From the NCBI GenBank assembly GCA_035274425.1, contig DATEOC010000083.1, positions 1-64,000 on the forward strand: 64,000 nucleotides of DNA, in the 5' to 3' direction. The notes below the pieces were generated by a model. That model was not told the origin of the DNA. It made no database searches and saw nothing but the letters and a program-made list of their open reading frames with translations. Positions within the stretch are counted from its first letter, which is position 1. Each line of letters starts with the position of its first letter. Below, piece after piece: positions 8,521 through 15,692 of the stretch. Made by a program: the position numbers and the translations under genes. This DNA is from JADMIH01 sp035274425. Lineage in GTDB: Bacteria; Chloroflexota; Chloroflexia; QHBQ01; JADMIH01.

Positions 8521-8659
8521 CGCCAAGACGCCAAGAGCGCCAAGAAACCGCCAAGATTATTTATGGTTTTACCGCAGAGGCGCAGAGACGCTGAGGTTCA
8601 TGAGGGGTTTTCGATTTCAACGTTCCTTGCAGTTGCTTGGCGCTCTTGGTGTCTTGGCG
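8521..8659. repeat. 139-bp inverted-repeat element
   Basis: The left arm 8521-8544 and right arm 8636-8659 are 24 bases each and match at 23 positions when one is reversed and complemented. The arms are built from the unit CGCCAAGA. The interior holds a second short-repeat motif, cgcagaggcgcagagacgc. No coding potential. It looks like a small non-autonomous palindromic element of the kind often scattered between bacterial genes. Confidence 0.9.
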
Positions 8660-8705
8660 GTTTGATTGGGTTGGGTTAATGAGTAGATAAGCGTGCGCGG
8701 TACAC

Positions 8706-8734
8706 TTGACAGCCGGTGTTCATGGCCCTATAAT
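8706..8734 (+). promoter_or_regulatory. Consensus sigma-A promoter upstream of tRNA-Thr
   Basis: TTGACA at 8706-8711, a 17-base spacer and TATAAT at 8729-8734: a full consensus match. The start site is expected near 8741, giving an 80-base leader before the tRNA at 8822. Confidence 0.85.
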
Positions 8735-8821
8735 TAAAGGTAGTTTGGTCGCTCCTTTGGCGCTAGCAAGCTGATACCTACCGGGGCTTGAGTAAGTTAG
8801 AGAGCGATCTACTATATATAT

Positions 8822-8893
8822 GCCGACGTAGCTCAGTGGTAGAGCAAATCTTTCGTAAAGATTAGGCCATGGGTTCGAATCCCTTCGTCGGCT
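8822..8893 (+). tRNA. tRNA-Thr (anticodon CGT)
   Basis: Complete cloverleaf: acceptor GCCGACG/CGTCGGC with discriminator T, D arm GCTC...GAGC, anticodon stem AATCT/AGATT closing loop TTCGTAA with CGT at 8854-8856, and T loop TTCGAAT. The T stem has one T-T mismatch. CCA is not encoded. It decodes ACG threonine codons. Confidence 0.97.
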
Positions 8894-8898
8894 CCCCA

Positions 8899-8935
8899 GG
8901 AGGTTGAACGTTTAAGTTCAACCTCCATTTTCTTT
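8899..8935 (+). terminator. Intrinsic terminator of the tRNA
   Basis: An 11-bp perfect stem GGAGGTTGAAC / GTTCAACCTCC with a six-base loop, followed by ATTTTCTTT, six bases after the tRNA 3' end. Confidence 0.9.
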
Positions 8936-9046
8936 GCGCTGATAAGAGCCAATCTTTGCTCCACTTTGCTATAATGGGCGAGGCAGGTGTGGCATTTTAC
9001 AACCCACAGGCTGCCAGCTACCAGCTAATAACCAAAGGAGCAACAG

Positions 9047-11650
9047 TTGTCACGCTCGCGTAAAGGCTCGCGCAAGTCCAGAGGCTCGCGCTATGGCACA
9101 CCGGTGGATGGCAAGAATGATGGGTACGGCAGACCGGCTGCGGACCCCGAAGTGGATGAAGATGTAGAGGAGGTAGAGGAAGCAACATTCAGAGATAAAG
9201 CTGCCAGCGTTGCCGCCCCTCCACCCCCGCGCAGACGCTTCACCCGCAAGCGCATACTCCTCGGCATATTAGCGCTGGTCGTGCTGCTGTTGGGTGGGGT
9301 CGCTCTATGGATATACATCACAATCCAGAAGACGCTACCGACGCTCAACGGCACCGCGCAGCTCAAGGGACTCTCCGCGCCCGTGACCGTGACTCGCGAC
9401 GTTTATGGCGTGCCGCACATAGTGGCGGCCAACGTTTCCGACCTGTATGCCGCGCAGGGGTACGTTCACGCCCAGGACCGCCTCGCCCAGATGTTCTTCT
9501 TCCGAGCGGCGGGTCAGGGCCGCCAGGGTGAGCTTGCGGGCGAAGGTGCCGTAGAAGCGGACCGCTTCATCCGCACGGTCGGTTTCCGCAGGGCTGCCGA
9601 GGCAGAGCTTGCGCAGATGGCACCGGAGGTGCGCACGTGGCTGGAGGCGTACACTCGCGGCGTGAATGAGTTCCTCCACACCCACCAGGATGCCATGCCG
9701 CTTGAGTTTGTGCTGGCGGGCTTCAAGATGGAGGAGTGGCAGCCTGTCGACTCCGTGACCTTCGGCAAGCTGCAATCGTGGGACCTCACCGATACCTGGG
9801 ATGATGATATGATGGCGTCGGACCTGGTTGCCAGCCTCGGCATCACGCGGACGCGTCAGCTCCTCTCCAATACTTCTTCGGATGGATCTTTCGCCATTCC
9901 GGGTGATAATTCGGGAGATTTGTCGCCTTTCCTGAGGATGTACAATGCCCGCGTGCGGCCCCGGCTGCCCGACCTGGGGTTGAAGGGATTAGGCTCCAAC
10001 AACTGGGCCGTATCAGGCAAGAAGTCGGCCACCGGCGCGCCTCTGCTCGCCAACGACCCGCACCTGACGCTGCGCAACCCCTCGCCCTGGTACCAGGTCC
10101 ACCTCTCCACAACCGACGGCAAGTACGACATCACCGGCTTCGGCTTCGCGGGCGCTCCCGGCGTGGTAACGGGCCACAATAAGGATATAGCATGGGGGGT
10201 CACAAATTCACAGGTGGACGTGCAGGACTTGTTCATAGAGAAGCTTGACCCTTCCGCCCACCCCGGCCAGTACCTCTCCGGTGATAAGTGGGTCAACTTG
10301 CAGGTTCTTACCGAGACGATAAAGGTGAAGGACGGCGAGGCGGTTACGCAGACGGTGCGCCTGACCAATCACGGGCCGCTCATGACCGACATCACCGGCA
10401 TTACAGATACGTTGGGGACCTCGCTCACCGAGCCGCTTGCTTTGAAGTGGAGCGCCTCCGAGCCGGGCCACCTGATCGAGGCGCTATACGCGCTTCAGAC
10501 CGCCTCCAACTGGGAGGAGTTCAGGGCAGCCGTCTCAAAGTGGGATGTGCCTGGTCAGAACTTCGTTTACGCAGATAAGGAAGGTAACATTGGCTACCAG
10601 TTGACCGGCAGAGTGCCAGTGCGCAAGAAGGGGGACGGCTCTGTGCCCGTGCCCGGCTCTACGGGCGAGTACGATTGGACCGGCTACATCCCGTTCGATG
10701 AGCTACCGATGGCGTATAACCCACCGGAGGGCTACGTGGCGAGCGCGAACACCAGGCCGTTCGGCTCCGCTTACAAGTATCAGGTGCCCGGCGATTGGGC
10801 TCCCCCCTGGCGCATGGACCGCATCCTTGAGATGCTGAAGGCTAAAGAGAAGCTGAGCGTCGACGATTTCAAGGCGATGTTGAGCGATACTAAATCGCCT
10901 TTAGCTAAGAAGGTGGGTGCCCTCCTCTCTACCCTCAAGCCTGCGGGCGAACGGGAGAAGCAGATAGCCGCCACGTTCACAGGATGGGATGGGGACCTCG
11001 CGGCGAACAGCACGCCCGCGGCCGCCTACGAGTTCGTCATGCAGAGGGCGATCAGCGAGACGTTCGGGGATGAGCTTGGTGCCAATCTTTTTGAGGAGTA
11101 CATAGTTACCACCGGGAACGAGGCGCAGCGGGCGCTGGAGAATTTGCTGGCGACCCCAGATGACCCCTTGTGGGATAGCACCGTCACCACGGCGACGAAA
11201 GAGACGCGGAACGATATACTACTCTTCAGCCTGAATGCCGCCGTGGCTGACATGAATGCGACGATGGGGGACAACATGCAGGACTGGCAGTGGGGTAAAG
11301 TCCACACCGTATCACCACCCCACCCGTTTGGGACGCAGGCGTTGATAGGTGGGATATTCTCATTGCCAGCACTGCCGATAGGGGGCGATGGCACGACGGT
11401 AGCGGTCTCCGGCTTCCCGCTGCTGCGCTCATTCAGCGTGAACCACCACCAGTCTTACCGCATGATAATAGACGCGGGAGACTGGGGCCGCTCGCTGGGT
11501 ATTTTCGCCACAGGGGAGTCGGGCCAGCCCTTCGCCAAGCACTGGGGCGATATGTTCGCGTCCTGGCAGAGCTACCAGTATAACCGCCTCCTCTATACCC
11601 CACAGGATATAGAGGCGCAGAAGGAAGGTGTGCTCACCCTCAATCCGTAG
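9047..11650 (+). CDS. Penicillin acylase family N-terminal-nucleophile hydrolase
   Basis: 867 residues. A charged low-complexity N-terminus is followed by a membrane anchor at about residues 71-93 (LLGILALVVLLLGGVALW), then VTRDVYGVPHI and AAQGYVHAQDRL of the alpha chain. GSNNWAVSG places the catalytic nucleophile at Ser317, the first residue of the beta chain after autocleavage. GHNKDIAWGVTN and YADKEGNIGYQLTGR also fit the family. Members cleave amides such as penicillins, acyl-homoserine lactones or other acyl amino compounds outside the cell; the substrate is not predictable. Start TTG with AAAGGAG upstream. Monocistronic as far as can be seen. Confidence 0.93.
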   Translation: MSRSRKGSRKSRGSRYGTPVDGKNDGYGRPAADPEVDEDVEEVEEATFRDKAASVAAPPPPRRRFTRKRILLGILALVVLLLGGVALWIYITIQKTLPTLNGTAQLKGLSAPVTVTRDVYGVPHIVAANVSDLYAAQGYVHAQDRLAQMFFFRAAGQGRQGELAGEGAVEADRFIRTVGFRRAAEAELAQMAPEVRTWLEAYTRGVNEFLHTHQDAMPLEFVLAGFKMEEWQPVDSVTFGKLQSWDLTDTWDDDMMASDLVASLGITRTRQLLSNTSSDGSFAIPGDNSGDLSPFLRMYNARVRPRLPDLGLKGLGSNNWAVSGKKSATGAPLLANDPHLTLRNPSPWYQVHLSTTDGKYDITGFGFAGAPGVVTGHNKDIAWGVTNSQVDVQDLFIEKLDPSAHPGQYLSGDKWVNLQVLTETIKVKDGEAVTQTVRLTNHGPLMTDITGITDTLGTSLTEPLALKWSASEPGHLIEALYALQTASNWEEFRAAVSKWDVPGQNFVYADKEGNIGYQLTGRVPVRKKGDGSVPVPGSTGEYDWTGYIPFDELPMAYNPPEGYVASANTRPFGSAYKYQVPGDWAPPWRMDRILEMLKAKEKLSVDDFKAMLSDTKSPLAKKVGALLSTLKPAGEREKQIAATFTGWDGDLAANSTPAAAYEFVMQRAISETFGDELGANLFEEYIVTTGNEAQRALENLLATPDDPLWDSTVTTATKETRNDILLFSLNAAVADMNATMGDNMQDWQWGKVHTVSPPHPFGTQALIGGIFSLPALPIGGDGTTVAVSGFPLLRSFSVNHHQSYRMIIDAGDWGRSLGIFATGESGQPFAKHWGDMFASWQSYQYNRLLYTPQDIEAQKEGVLTLNP

Positions 11651-11651
11651 C

Positions 11652-11728
11652 GTAGTTCAAGGTTCAAGGTTCAAGGTTCAAAGTCCGGAACTTTTCGACC
11701 TTGAACTTTGAACCTTGAACTTTGGACT
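11652..11728. repeat. Heptamer-based inverted repeat after the acylase gene
   Basis: Repeats of TTCAAGG on the left (GTTCAAGGTTCAAGG...) are mirrored by CCTTGAACTTTGAA units on the right, around a short centre near 11690. It can fold into a hairpin and may terminate the acylase transcript. It belongs to the same class of 7-bp-unit repeats as those at 1, 31558 and 38859. Confidence 0.85.
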
Positions 11729-11835
11729 ACGTTGGCACAAGACTTGCCCTGAAAAGGAGTGAAACTGAGTAACATTAGCTAGATATTTTGATTGTTGATT
11801 GGTTACTCAGGAGTGTGAGAGGGGAGGGCAGGGCG

Positions 11836-12126
11836 ATGGCAGAGCATGATATAGAGCTGGCACGGCGGGTCCGCGATATAGTGGCGGTGGTAGCCGACGA
11901 TATAGATAACGTCACCTTCGATGTTGAAGACGGCGTGGTGTACATCGAGGGTGTCGTGCCGAGCGAGGAGCAGAGGCGCGCTATCAGCAGCGCGGTATCC
12001 CATCTTGATGGCCTCGACCGCGTGGTGACGTGCCTGGCGACGGAGCACGTGCTGCCTACTCCGACGGAGGTTGATAAGAGCACGCTCTGTCCACCGCAAC
12101 TGTATATGCACTATTACAGCCACTAA
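11836..12126 (+). CDS. BON-domain protein
   Basis: 96 residues from the ATG at 11836, which has a purine-rich GGGAGGGCAGGG upstream. The pattern DIELARRVRDIV...NVTFDVEDGVVYIEGVVPSEEQRRAI...LDGLDRVVTCL is that of a single BON domain, a small alpha-beta module in envelope or stress-related proteins that binds phospholipid or other surfaces. No signal peptide is visible, so it is likely cytoplasmic. The open frame extends upstream to a TTG at 11788, but without support. A diverged copy of its 3' half lies at 13719-13795. Confidence 0.8.
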   Translation: MAEHDIELARRVRDIVAVVADDIDNVTFDVEDGVVYIEGVVPSEEQRRAISSAVSHLDGLDRVVTCLATEHVLPTPTEVDKSTLCPPQLYMHYYSH

Positions 12127-12142
12127 CTCGCAATGGTCATCA

Positions 12143-12180
12143 GGGGAGGCTAAGATACGTCACGTCCTGGCCTCCTCTTT
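12143..12180 (+). terminator. Possible terminator after the BON gene
   Basis: GGGGAGGC ... GCCTCCTC with a long loop followed by TTTTCTT, starting 17 bases after the stop codon. The stem is short relative to its loop, so support is modest. Confidence 0.4.
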
Positions 12181-12480
12181 TCTTATGTAGGATTCGGGGC
12201 AGCCAGGAGGCTGCCTTAGTCGTTATTGGGCCAACAGATAGGGCGAGACCTCACCTTTCTCCCCCAATCGCACATGTTCAATCCATAGATATCACTTAAC
12301 AGAATCTTAATCCTACTTCTGATATGCTGCTCCAATAGCGTCCAGCTCCAACATCAACCCACAGATTGCCCATCGTATGGTGCAAGAGTGTTGCAGTTCG
12401 GGGGCATCAGGTTCAGCAGGGCCGCCGTTTGACGATGACAAGCGGTGGGGTGGCTGTTGGCAGTCGCACATTCTTAGGAG
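12181..12480. other. Intergenic region upstream of the GH76-like gene
   Basis: About 300 bases without a supported gene. The only structure I see is a 7-bp stem GGCAGCC/GGCTGCC at 12198-12215. No consensus promoter for the downstream gene was found. Confidence 0.6.
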
Positions 12481-12489
12481 GTGACTATT

Positions 12490-13662
12490 ATGGCGTGTTC
12501 CCAGGTTACACAGCAAGATTTGCAAAAGGCGGCTCAAAAGGCCTTTGGCTATCTAAAAACGCAATGGCAAGGGAGTTTCAGTACCTACTGGCAGCTGGGG
12601 CATTCATTCGACACGATTATCGATTATTTTGTCCTAAATCCACCTGCTGCGTCTGGTTTCGGAACGATAGCTGTTACTGCCTATAATCGCTCGACCAACA
12701 ACGCCTGCTGGTACGACGACTACGGCTGGTGGGGCATAGCGGCGTTGAAGGCTTCCCAGCACCCGGAACTCTTTCCCAATGTTTCCTTTTTTAAAGCGCT
12801 ATCCGACAGTTGCTGGAAAATGATGGATGATAATGCAACTAAAGTTTGGCAGAACAATGGGAATAACCCTGCCTTCAAAGTGCTGCAACCCCGTTTCGAT
12901 GGAGGGGTCTGGAATTGTGATTGGACCCGACCGAACGGGTGTGGTGGCAAGGGGACGCCCCCGAATATACCACCGAATTGTGGCAATGGGGGACAAGGTG
13001 GTAATCTTCCAGGAATTCAAAACACGGTCACGAACGGCCTGTATCTCGTCCTGGGGTCGCGATTGGGCCATTCGGAATCTGCTCTTCGAGAATATGACTT
13101 TCTCTCCAATTGGTTCAACGTGAGTGAGCCGGATGATGCGCTCTTGAATCGTTTCGATGGAGGTGCGGTTGTAAGGGAACGGGTAGGCACTTATGCTTCG
13201 CAGAGTGATGGTTCCTATCTATGCGTATGTGGTTACCAATCGGAGCTGGCCTGGGCAGGTGATCAGGGGATAATCTTAGGGGGGTTGGTGGATAGGCTGA
13301 ACCTGATAGGGCGTAATAATCCCAATTACCAGGGAATCCTTCAGCTTGCCAAGGATATTGCCTCGGGTGTTATGATCAAGTCCAGGAGCAATGATGGGAT
13401 CCTTCAGGCATGGGTCACCGGGCAAGGTGGGGATCCTGGTGATTACGATACCGGCGTCGGTGCGTACATGCGCTACCTGTTATATGCCTATCAAAGTAAC
13501 ATCGACATGCAAACCTACCTGAGAAGTATCGGCTATGTAGATTTTGTCTGTGCCAATGCGGCATACGTAGTTCCTCTGATCGACGGGCACCAATGGTCCG
13601 CAGTCGATTTGACGAACGACCTGGCAACGGTGGTAGCAGCTTTGGTGATGTCGAATACGTAA
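12490..13662 (+). CDS. Glycoside hydrolase family 76-like protein
   Basis: 390 residues from ATG 12490, preceded by AGGAGGTGA; the in-frame GTG at 12481 lies inside the ribosome site and is not used. The pattern NACWYDDYGWWGIAALKA with the Asp pair at residues 76-77, then RFDGGVWNCDW, NTVTNGLYLVLGSRLG and AWAGDQGIILGGLVD, follows the conserved blocks of GH76 alpha-1,6-mannanases, whose catalytic pair is Asp-Asp. It is rich in cysteine and has no signal peptide, which is unusual for a family that normally acts outside the cell. Base composition is lower in GC than neighbours, and a relic of a duplication follows it, so it may have been acquired. Assignment is by motif only. Confidence 0.7.
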   Translation: MACSQVTQQDLQKAAQKAFGYLKTQWQGSFSTYWQLGHSFDTIIDYFVLNPPAASGFGTIAVTAYNRSTNNACWYDDYGWWGIAALKASQHPELFPNVSFFKALSDSCWKMMDDNATKVWQNNGNNPAFKVLQPRFDGGVWNCDWTRPNGCGGKGTPPNIPPNCGNGGQGGNLPGIQNTVTNGLYLVLGSRLGHSESALREYDFLSNWFNVSEPDDALLNRFDGGAVVRERVGTYASQSDGSYLCVCGYQSELAWAGDQGIILGGLVDRLNLIGRNNPNYQGILQLAKDIASGVMIKSRSNDGILQAWVTGQGGDPGDYDTGVGAYMRYLLYAYQSNIDMQTYLRSIGYVDFVCANAAYVVPLIDGHQWSAVDLTNDLATVVAALVMSNT

Positions 13663-13683
13663 CAAGCAAGCGATCCAACTCAA

Positions 13684-13795
13684 CTGCGCCCCGGCGGACG
13701 GCGACTTTGTATGCGAGTAGAGGCGCGCTATCCGATCTTGATGGCCGTGACCGCGTGGTGACGTGCCTGGCGACCGAGTATGTGCTGCCCACTCT
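13684..13795. pseudogene. Chimeric relic: glmS fragment joined to BON-gene fragment
   Basis: Bases 13684-13720 match 15740-15776 (3' part of glmS, same orientation of DNA) at 36 of 37 positions. Bases 13719-13795 match 11972-12064 of the BON gene, with a 14-base deletion and several substitutions. The two pieces overlap by the shared bases AG. Translated pieces (LLAYKVAVRRGA on the minus strand, DRVVTCLATEYVLPT on the plus strand) confirm the parentage. Neither fragment is functional. The order glmS-then-BON is what a tandem duplication from 11972 to 15776 would leave at its junction. Confidence 0.9.
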
Positions 13796-13813
13796 CAGAG
13801 TAGCAGAGAGCGA

Positions 13814-14914
13814 TTACAATGCGCGCAATATTTGATGTGGCTTGTTAATTTGGGTGGATGGGTTGGCGTGACGAAGGTAATACTCCCAGGACTCGTTAGG
13901 ATTCAGAGCGACAAGATAGCTGAAATCAGTGTCACTGTATCCGAGATCATGTACGTGCGCTTCGACCAGTTCACACACGAGCTTCGGTTCTTCACCTGCA
14001 ACATCAAGTTCCAAAGGCTCACGTCTCTTCCAACCTGATCTAGCCATCTGTGCCCATAGGTATCGTGCCTGATTTGGTGTTATGACTCCTAAGTCATCAG
14101 CGCGCTTCAATATTGCAGCCATAGACACCTTCCAGTGCCGCTTGAGGATGGCTAATTTGGTTAGGCTGAGGTCTCTTAGGTCGGCTTGGATATCCTGACT
14201 GGGAAGCAGGAATTCGCTGGCAAATTCGTCCGCTTGCCTTTCAGCATCAGGATGAGCGAGTGTATGCATTACTAGATGACCCAACTCATGAGCTAGTGAG
14301 AAGCGCAAGCGGTCCTTCGGGACTTTCTCATTTACAAAGATAAGTGGTGGCAACCGGGGAACCCAACGACTGATGGCGTCAACACGTGTAGTCTCAAAAT
14401 CCATAGGAATTATGACGATACCTGAATCTTCCATTGTGCGCGTCAGGTCACGTATAAGACCAGGTTTCAACTGCCAATGGGCACGTACCAATTGAGCTAT
14501 TTTGTCGGCGCGACCCCCGTATTCGTCAGGGTCCAGTCGAGGAACATCATATTGTATCTCAGCTGACCTGAGTAGGGCGGCTATTTCCCTTCTACGCTTA
14601 TCCATGGTCGCATGGATTTTTTCAAGAACTCGTTGTGGTACATCTTGTCGTTTGCGATGGAAGATCTCCGCAATACCCATGCTCATAACGGGCTCGTCTT
14701 GCTGGAAGAAGTGAGGTGGATATTCGAGAACACGGGCTAATCGTTCCAGCAGGTCGTCGGGAACAGGAAGCAACCCAGCTTCCATCTTAGAGATTCTTCC
14801 TTGGGTAACTCGGAGCGCCTGAGCCAAATCCTTTTGCGTTAAGCCGCGAGTTTGGCGCGCAACGATAATCAGGTCTGGGTTAACCGATTTGGTTCCCCTG
14901 TTCATCTGCAGCAT
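13814..14914 (-). CDS. Xre-family HTH plus ImmA/IrrE zinc-peptidase regulator
   Basis: 366 residues from ATG 14914, which has AAGGAGG six bases upstream. Residues 14-70 form an Xre-type helix-turn-helix (RGLTQKDLAQALRVTQGRISKMEAG). The C-terminal half is an ImmA/IrrE peptidase with HELGH at 209-213 and a downstream ERQADEFASEFLLP that supplies the third ligand. Fusions of this kind (COG2856) regulate stress, phage or mobile-element genes by cleaving repressors, and are seen in predicted toxin-antitoxin pairs. It overlaps the 215-residue partner by 35 bases and is translated from the same mRNA. It probably controls the promoter at 15562-15590. Confidence 0.88.
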   Translation of the reverse strand: MLQMNRGTKSVNPDLIIVARQTRGLTQKDLAQALRVTQGRISKMEAGLLPVPDDLLERLARVLEYPPHFFQQDEPVMSMGIAEIFHRKRQDVPQRVLEKIHATMDKRRREIAALLRSAEIQYDVPRLDPDEYGGRADKIAQLVRAHWQLKPGLIRDLTRTMEDSGIVIIPMDFETTRVDAISRWVPRLPPLIFVNEKVPKDRLRFSLAHELGHLVMHTLAHPDAERQADEFASEFLLPSQDIQADLRDLSLTKLAILKRHWKVSMAAILKRADDLGVITPNQARYLWAQMARSGWKRREPLELDVAGEEPKLVCELVEAHVHDLGYSDTDFSYLVALNPNESWEYYLRHANPSTQINKPHQILRAL

Positions 14915-15527
14915 CGGTGCCCTCCTTCTTGCTCTCATCCCACCGAATCCGAACACGACGTGCGGTTAGTTCATCCACTTGCACGTTGGTGGCTTCTGAT
15001 GTCTTTGCCGGAAAGAGGTCAATAATCTCAGCGCCGGACAGCTTCAATTCCCAAGTGTTACGCCGACCATCAGGACAGGTTAACCAAAGTTCGAAGCTGG
15101 TTTCGGCATCGTAAGCGATGTAGCCTGCGAAGACGTTTGTTGTAGCTGGTATATCCTCCACAGGCCATAGAGGTTGCTGCCCCATGAAGCCTACGGCTTG
15201 GCGAGTAGGTATTCCTCGTGCCTTACGGTTCATATCGAGCTTCTTGAATGAGACCCAAAGGCGGTCGGCTATTACAAAGAAATACCGACCCCGAACTTTC
15301 TTAACCTTGATATTGAGGTCGGGCCGCTCTGCAATCCACTTATTCGCCCGATCTACTATATGGGCGTTGCGAATGTGTGCCCTCAAGCTAGGATGGTGGA
15401 TTACTCGCGCTCCGGTACTATAATTGCTGTCGTTAGCGTAATCAGCCAGACCCGCACGAATGCAGTCAAGAAGGAACGCACGACGCTCAGGCGTTAGAAA
15501 CTGCTCGATTTCGTCTCGGTCATCCAT
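14880..15527 (-). CDS. Unknown partner of the Xre-ImmA regulator
   Basis: 215 residues from ATG 15527, with GGAGGA nine bases upstream. The open frame reaches 15674 but the extension crosses the promoter. The product is soluble and charged, with an N-terminal helical part (DEIEQFLTPERRAFLLDCIRAG) and a beta-rich centre (VKKVRGRYFFVIADRLWVSF). I do not recognise the family. First gene of a two-gene operon whose second gene is the HTH-metallopeptidase; the 35-base overlap implies coupled translation. It could be the effector or substrate whose level the regulator sets. Lower GC than flanking glmS suggests transfer. Confidence 0.75.
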   Translation of the reverse strand: MDDRDEIEQFLTPERRAFLLDCIRAGLADYANDSNYSTGARVIHHPSLRAHIRNAHIVDRANKWIAERPDLNIKVKKVRGRYFFVIADRLWVSFKKLDMNRKARGIPTRQAVGFMGQQPLWPVEDIPATTNVFAGYIAYDAETSFELWLTCPDGRRNTWELKLSGAEIIDLFPAKTSEATNVQVDELTARRVRIRWDESKKEGTDAADEQGNQIG

Positions 15528-15561
15528 ATTCTGCAGTCCTCCATATTGAATTGTTGTATCG

Positions 15562-15590
15562 ATTATACACGAGCTTTTGTAAAAAGTCAA
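15562..15590 (-). promoter_or_regulatory. Consensus promoter of the Xre-ImmA operon
   Basis: On the minus strand TTGACT (15590-15585), a 17-base spacer and TATAAT (15567-15562). The start is expected near 15555, giving a leader of about 28 bases. A short dyad GTAT-n5-ATAC overlaps the -10 box and is a candidate operator. Confidence 0.85.
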
Positions 15591-15692
15591 TAGAAATATT
15601 CCGAAAATATCCCACAATTTGGAGGCTATTATCAACTGGATCACATAATCTTGTCCAAGTGTAGTAAACCCCACATTCCTATTTGAACCAGG

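Noticed and set aside
13593..13835. 80-codon frame over the GH76 3' end
   Set aside because: Its similarity to the BON protein comes from the relic fragment; the frame starts inside the GH76 gene out of phase.
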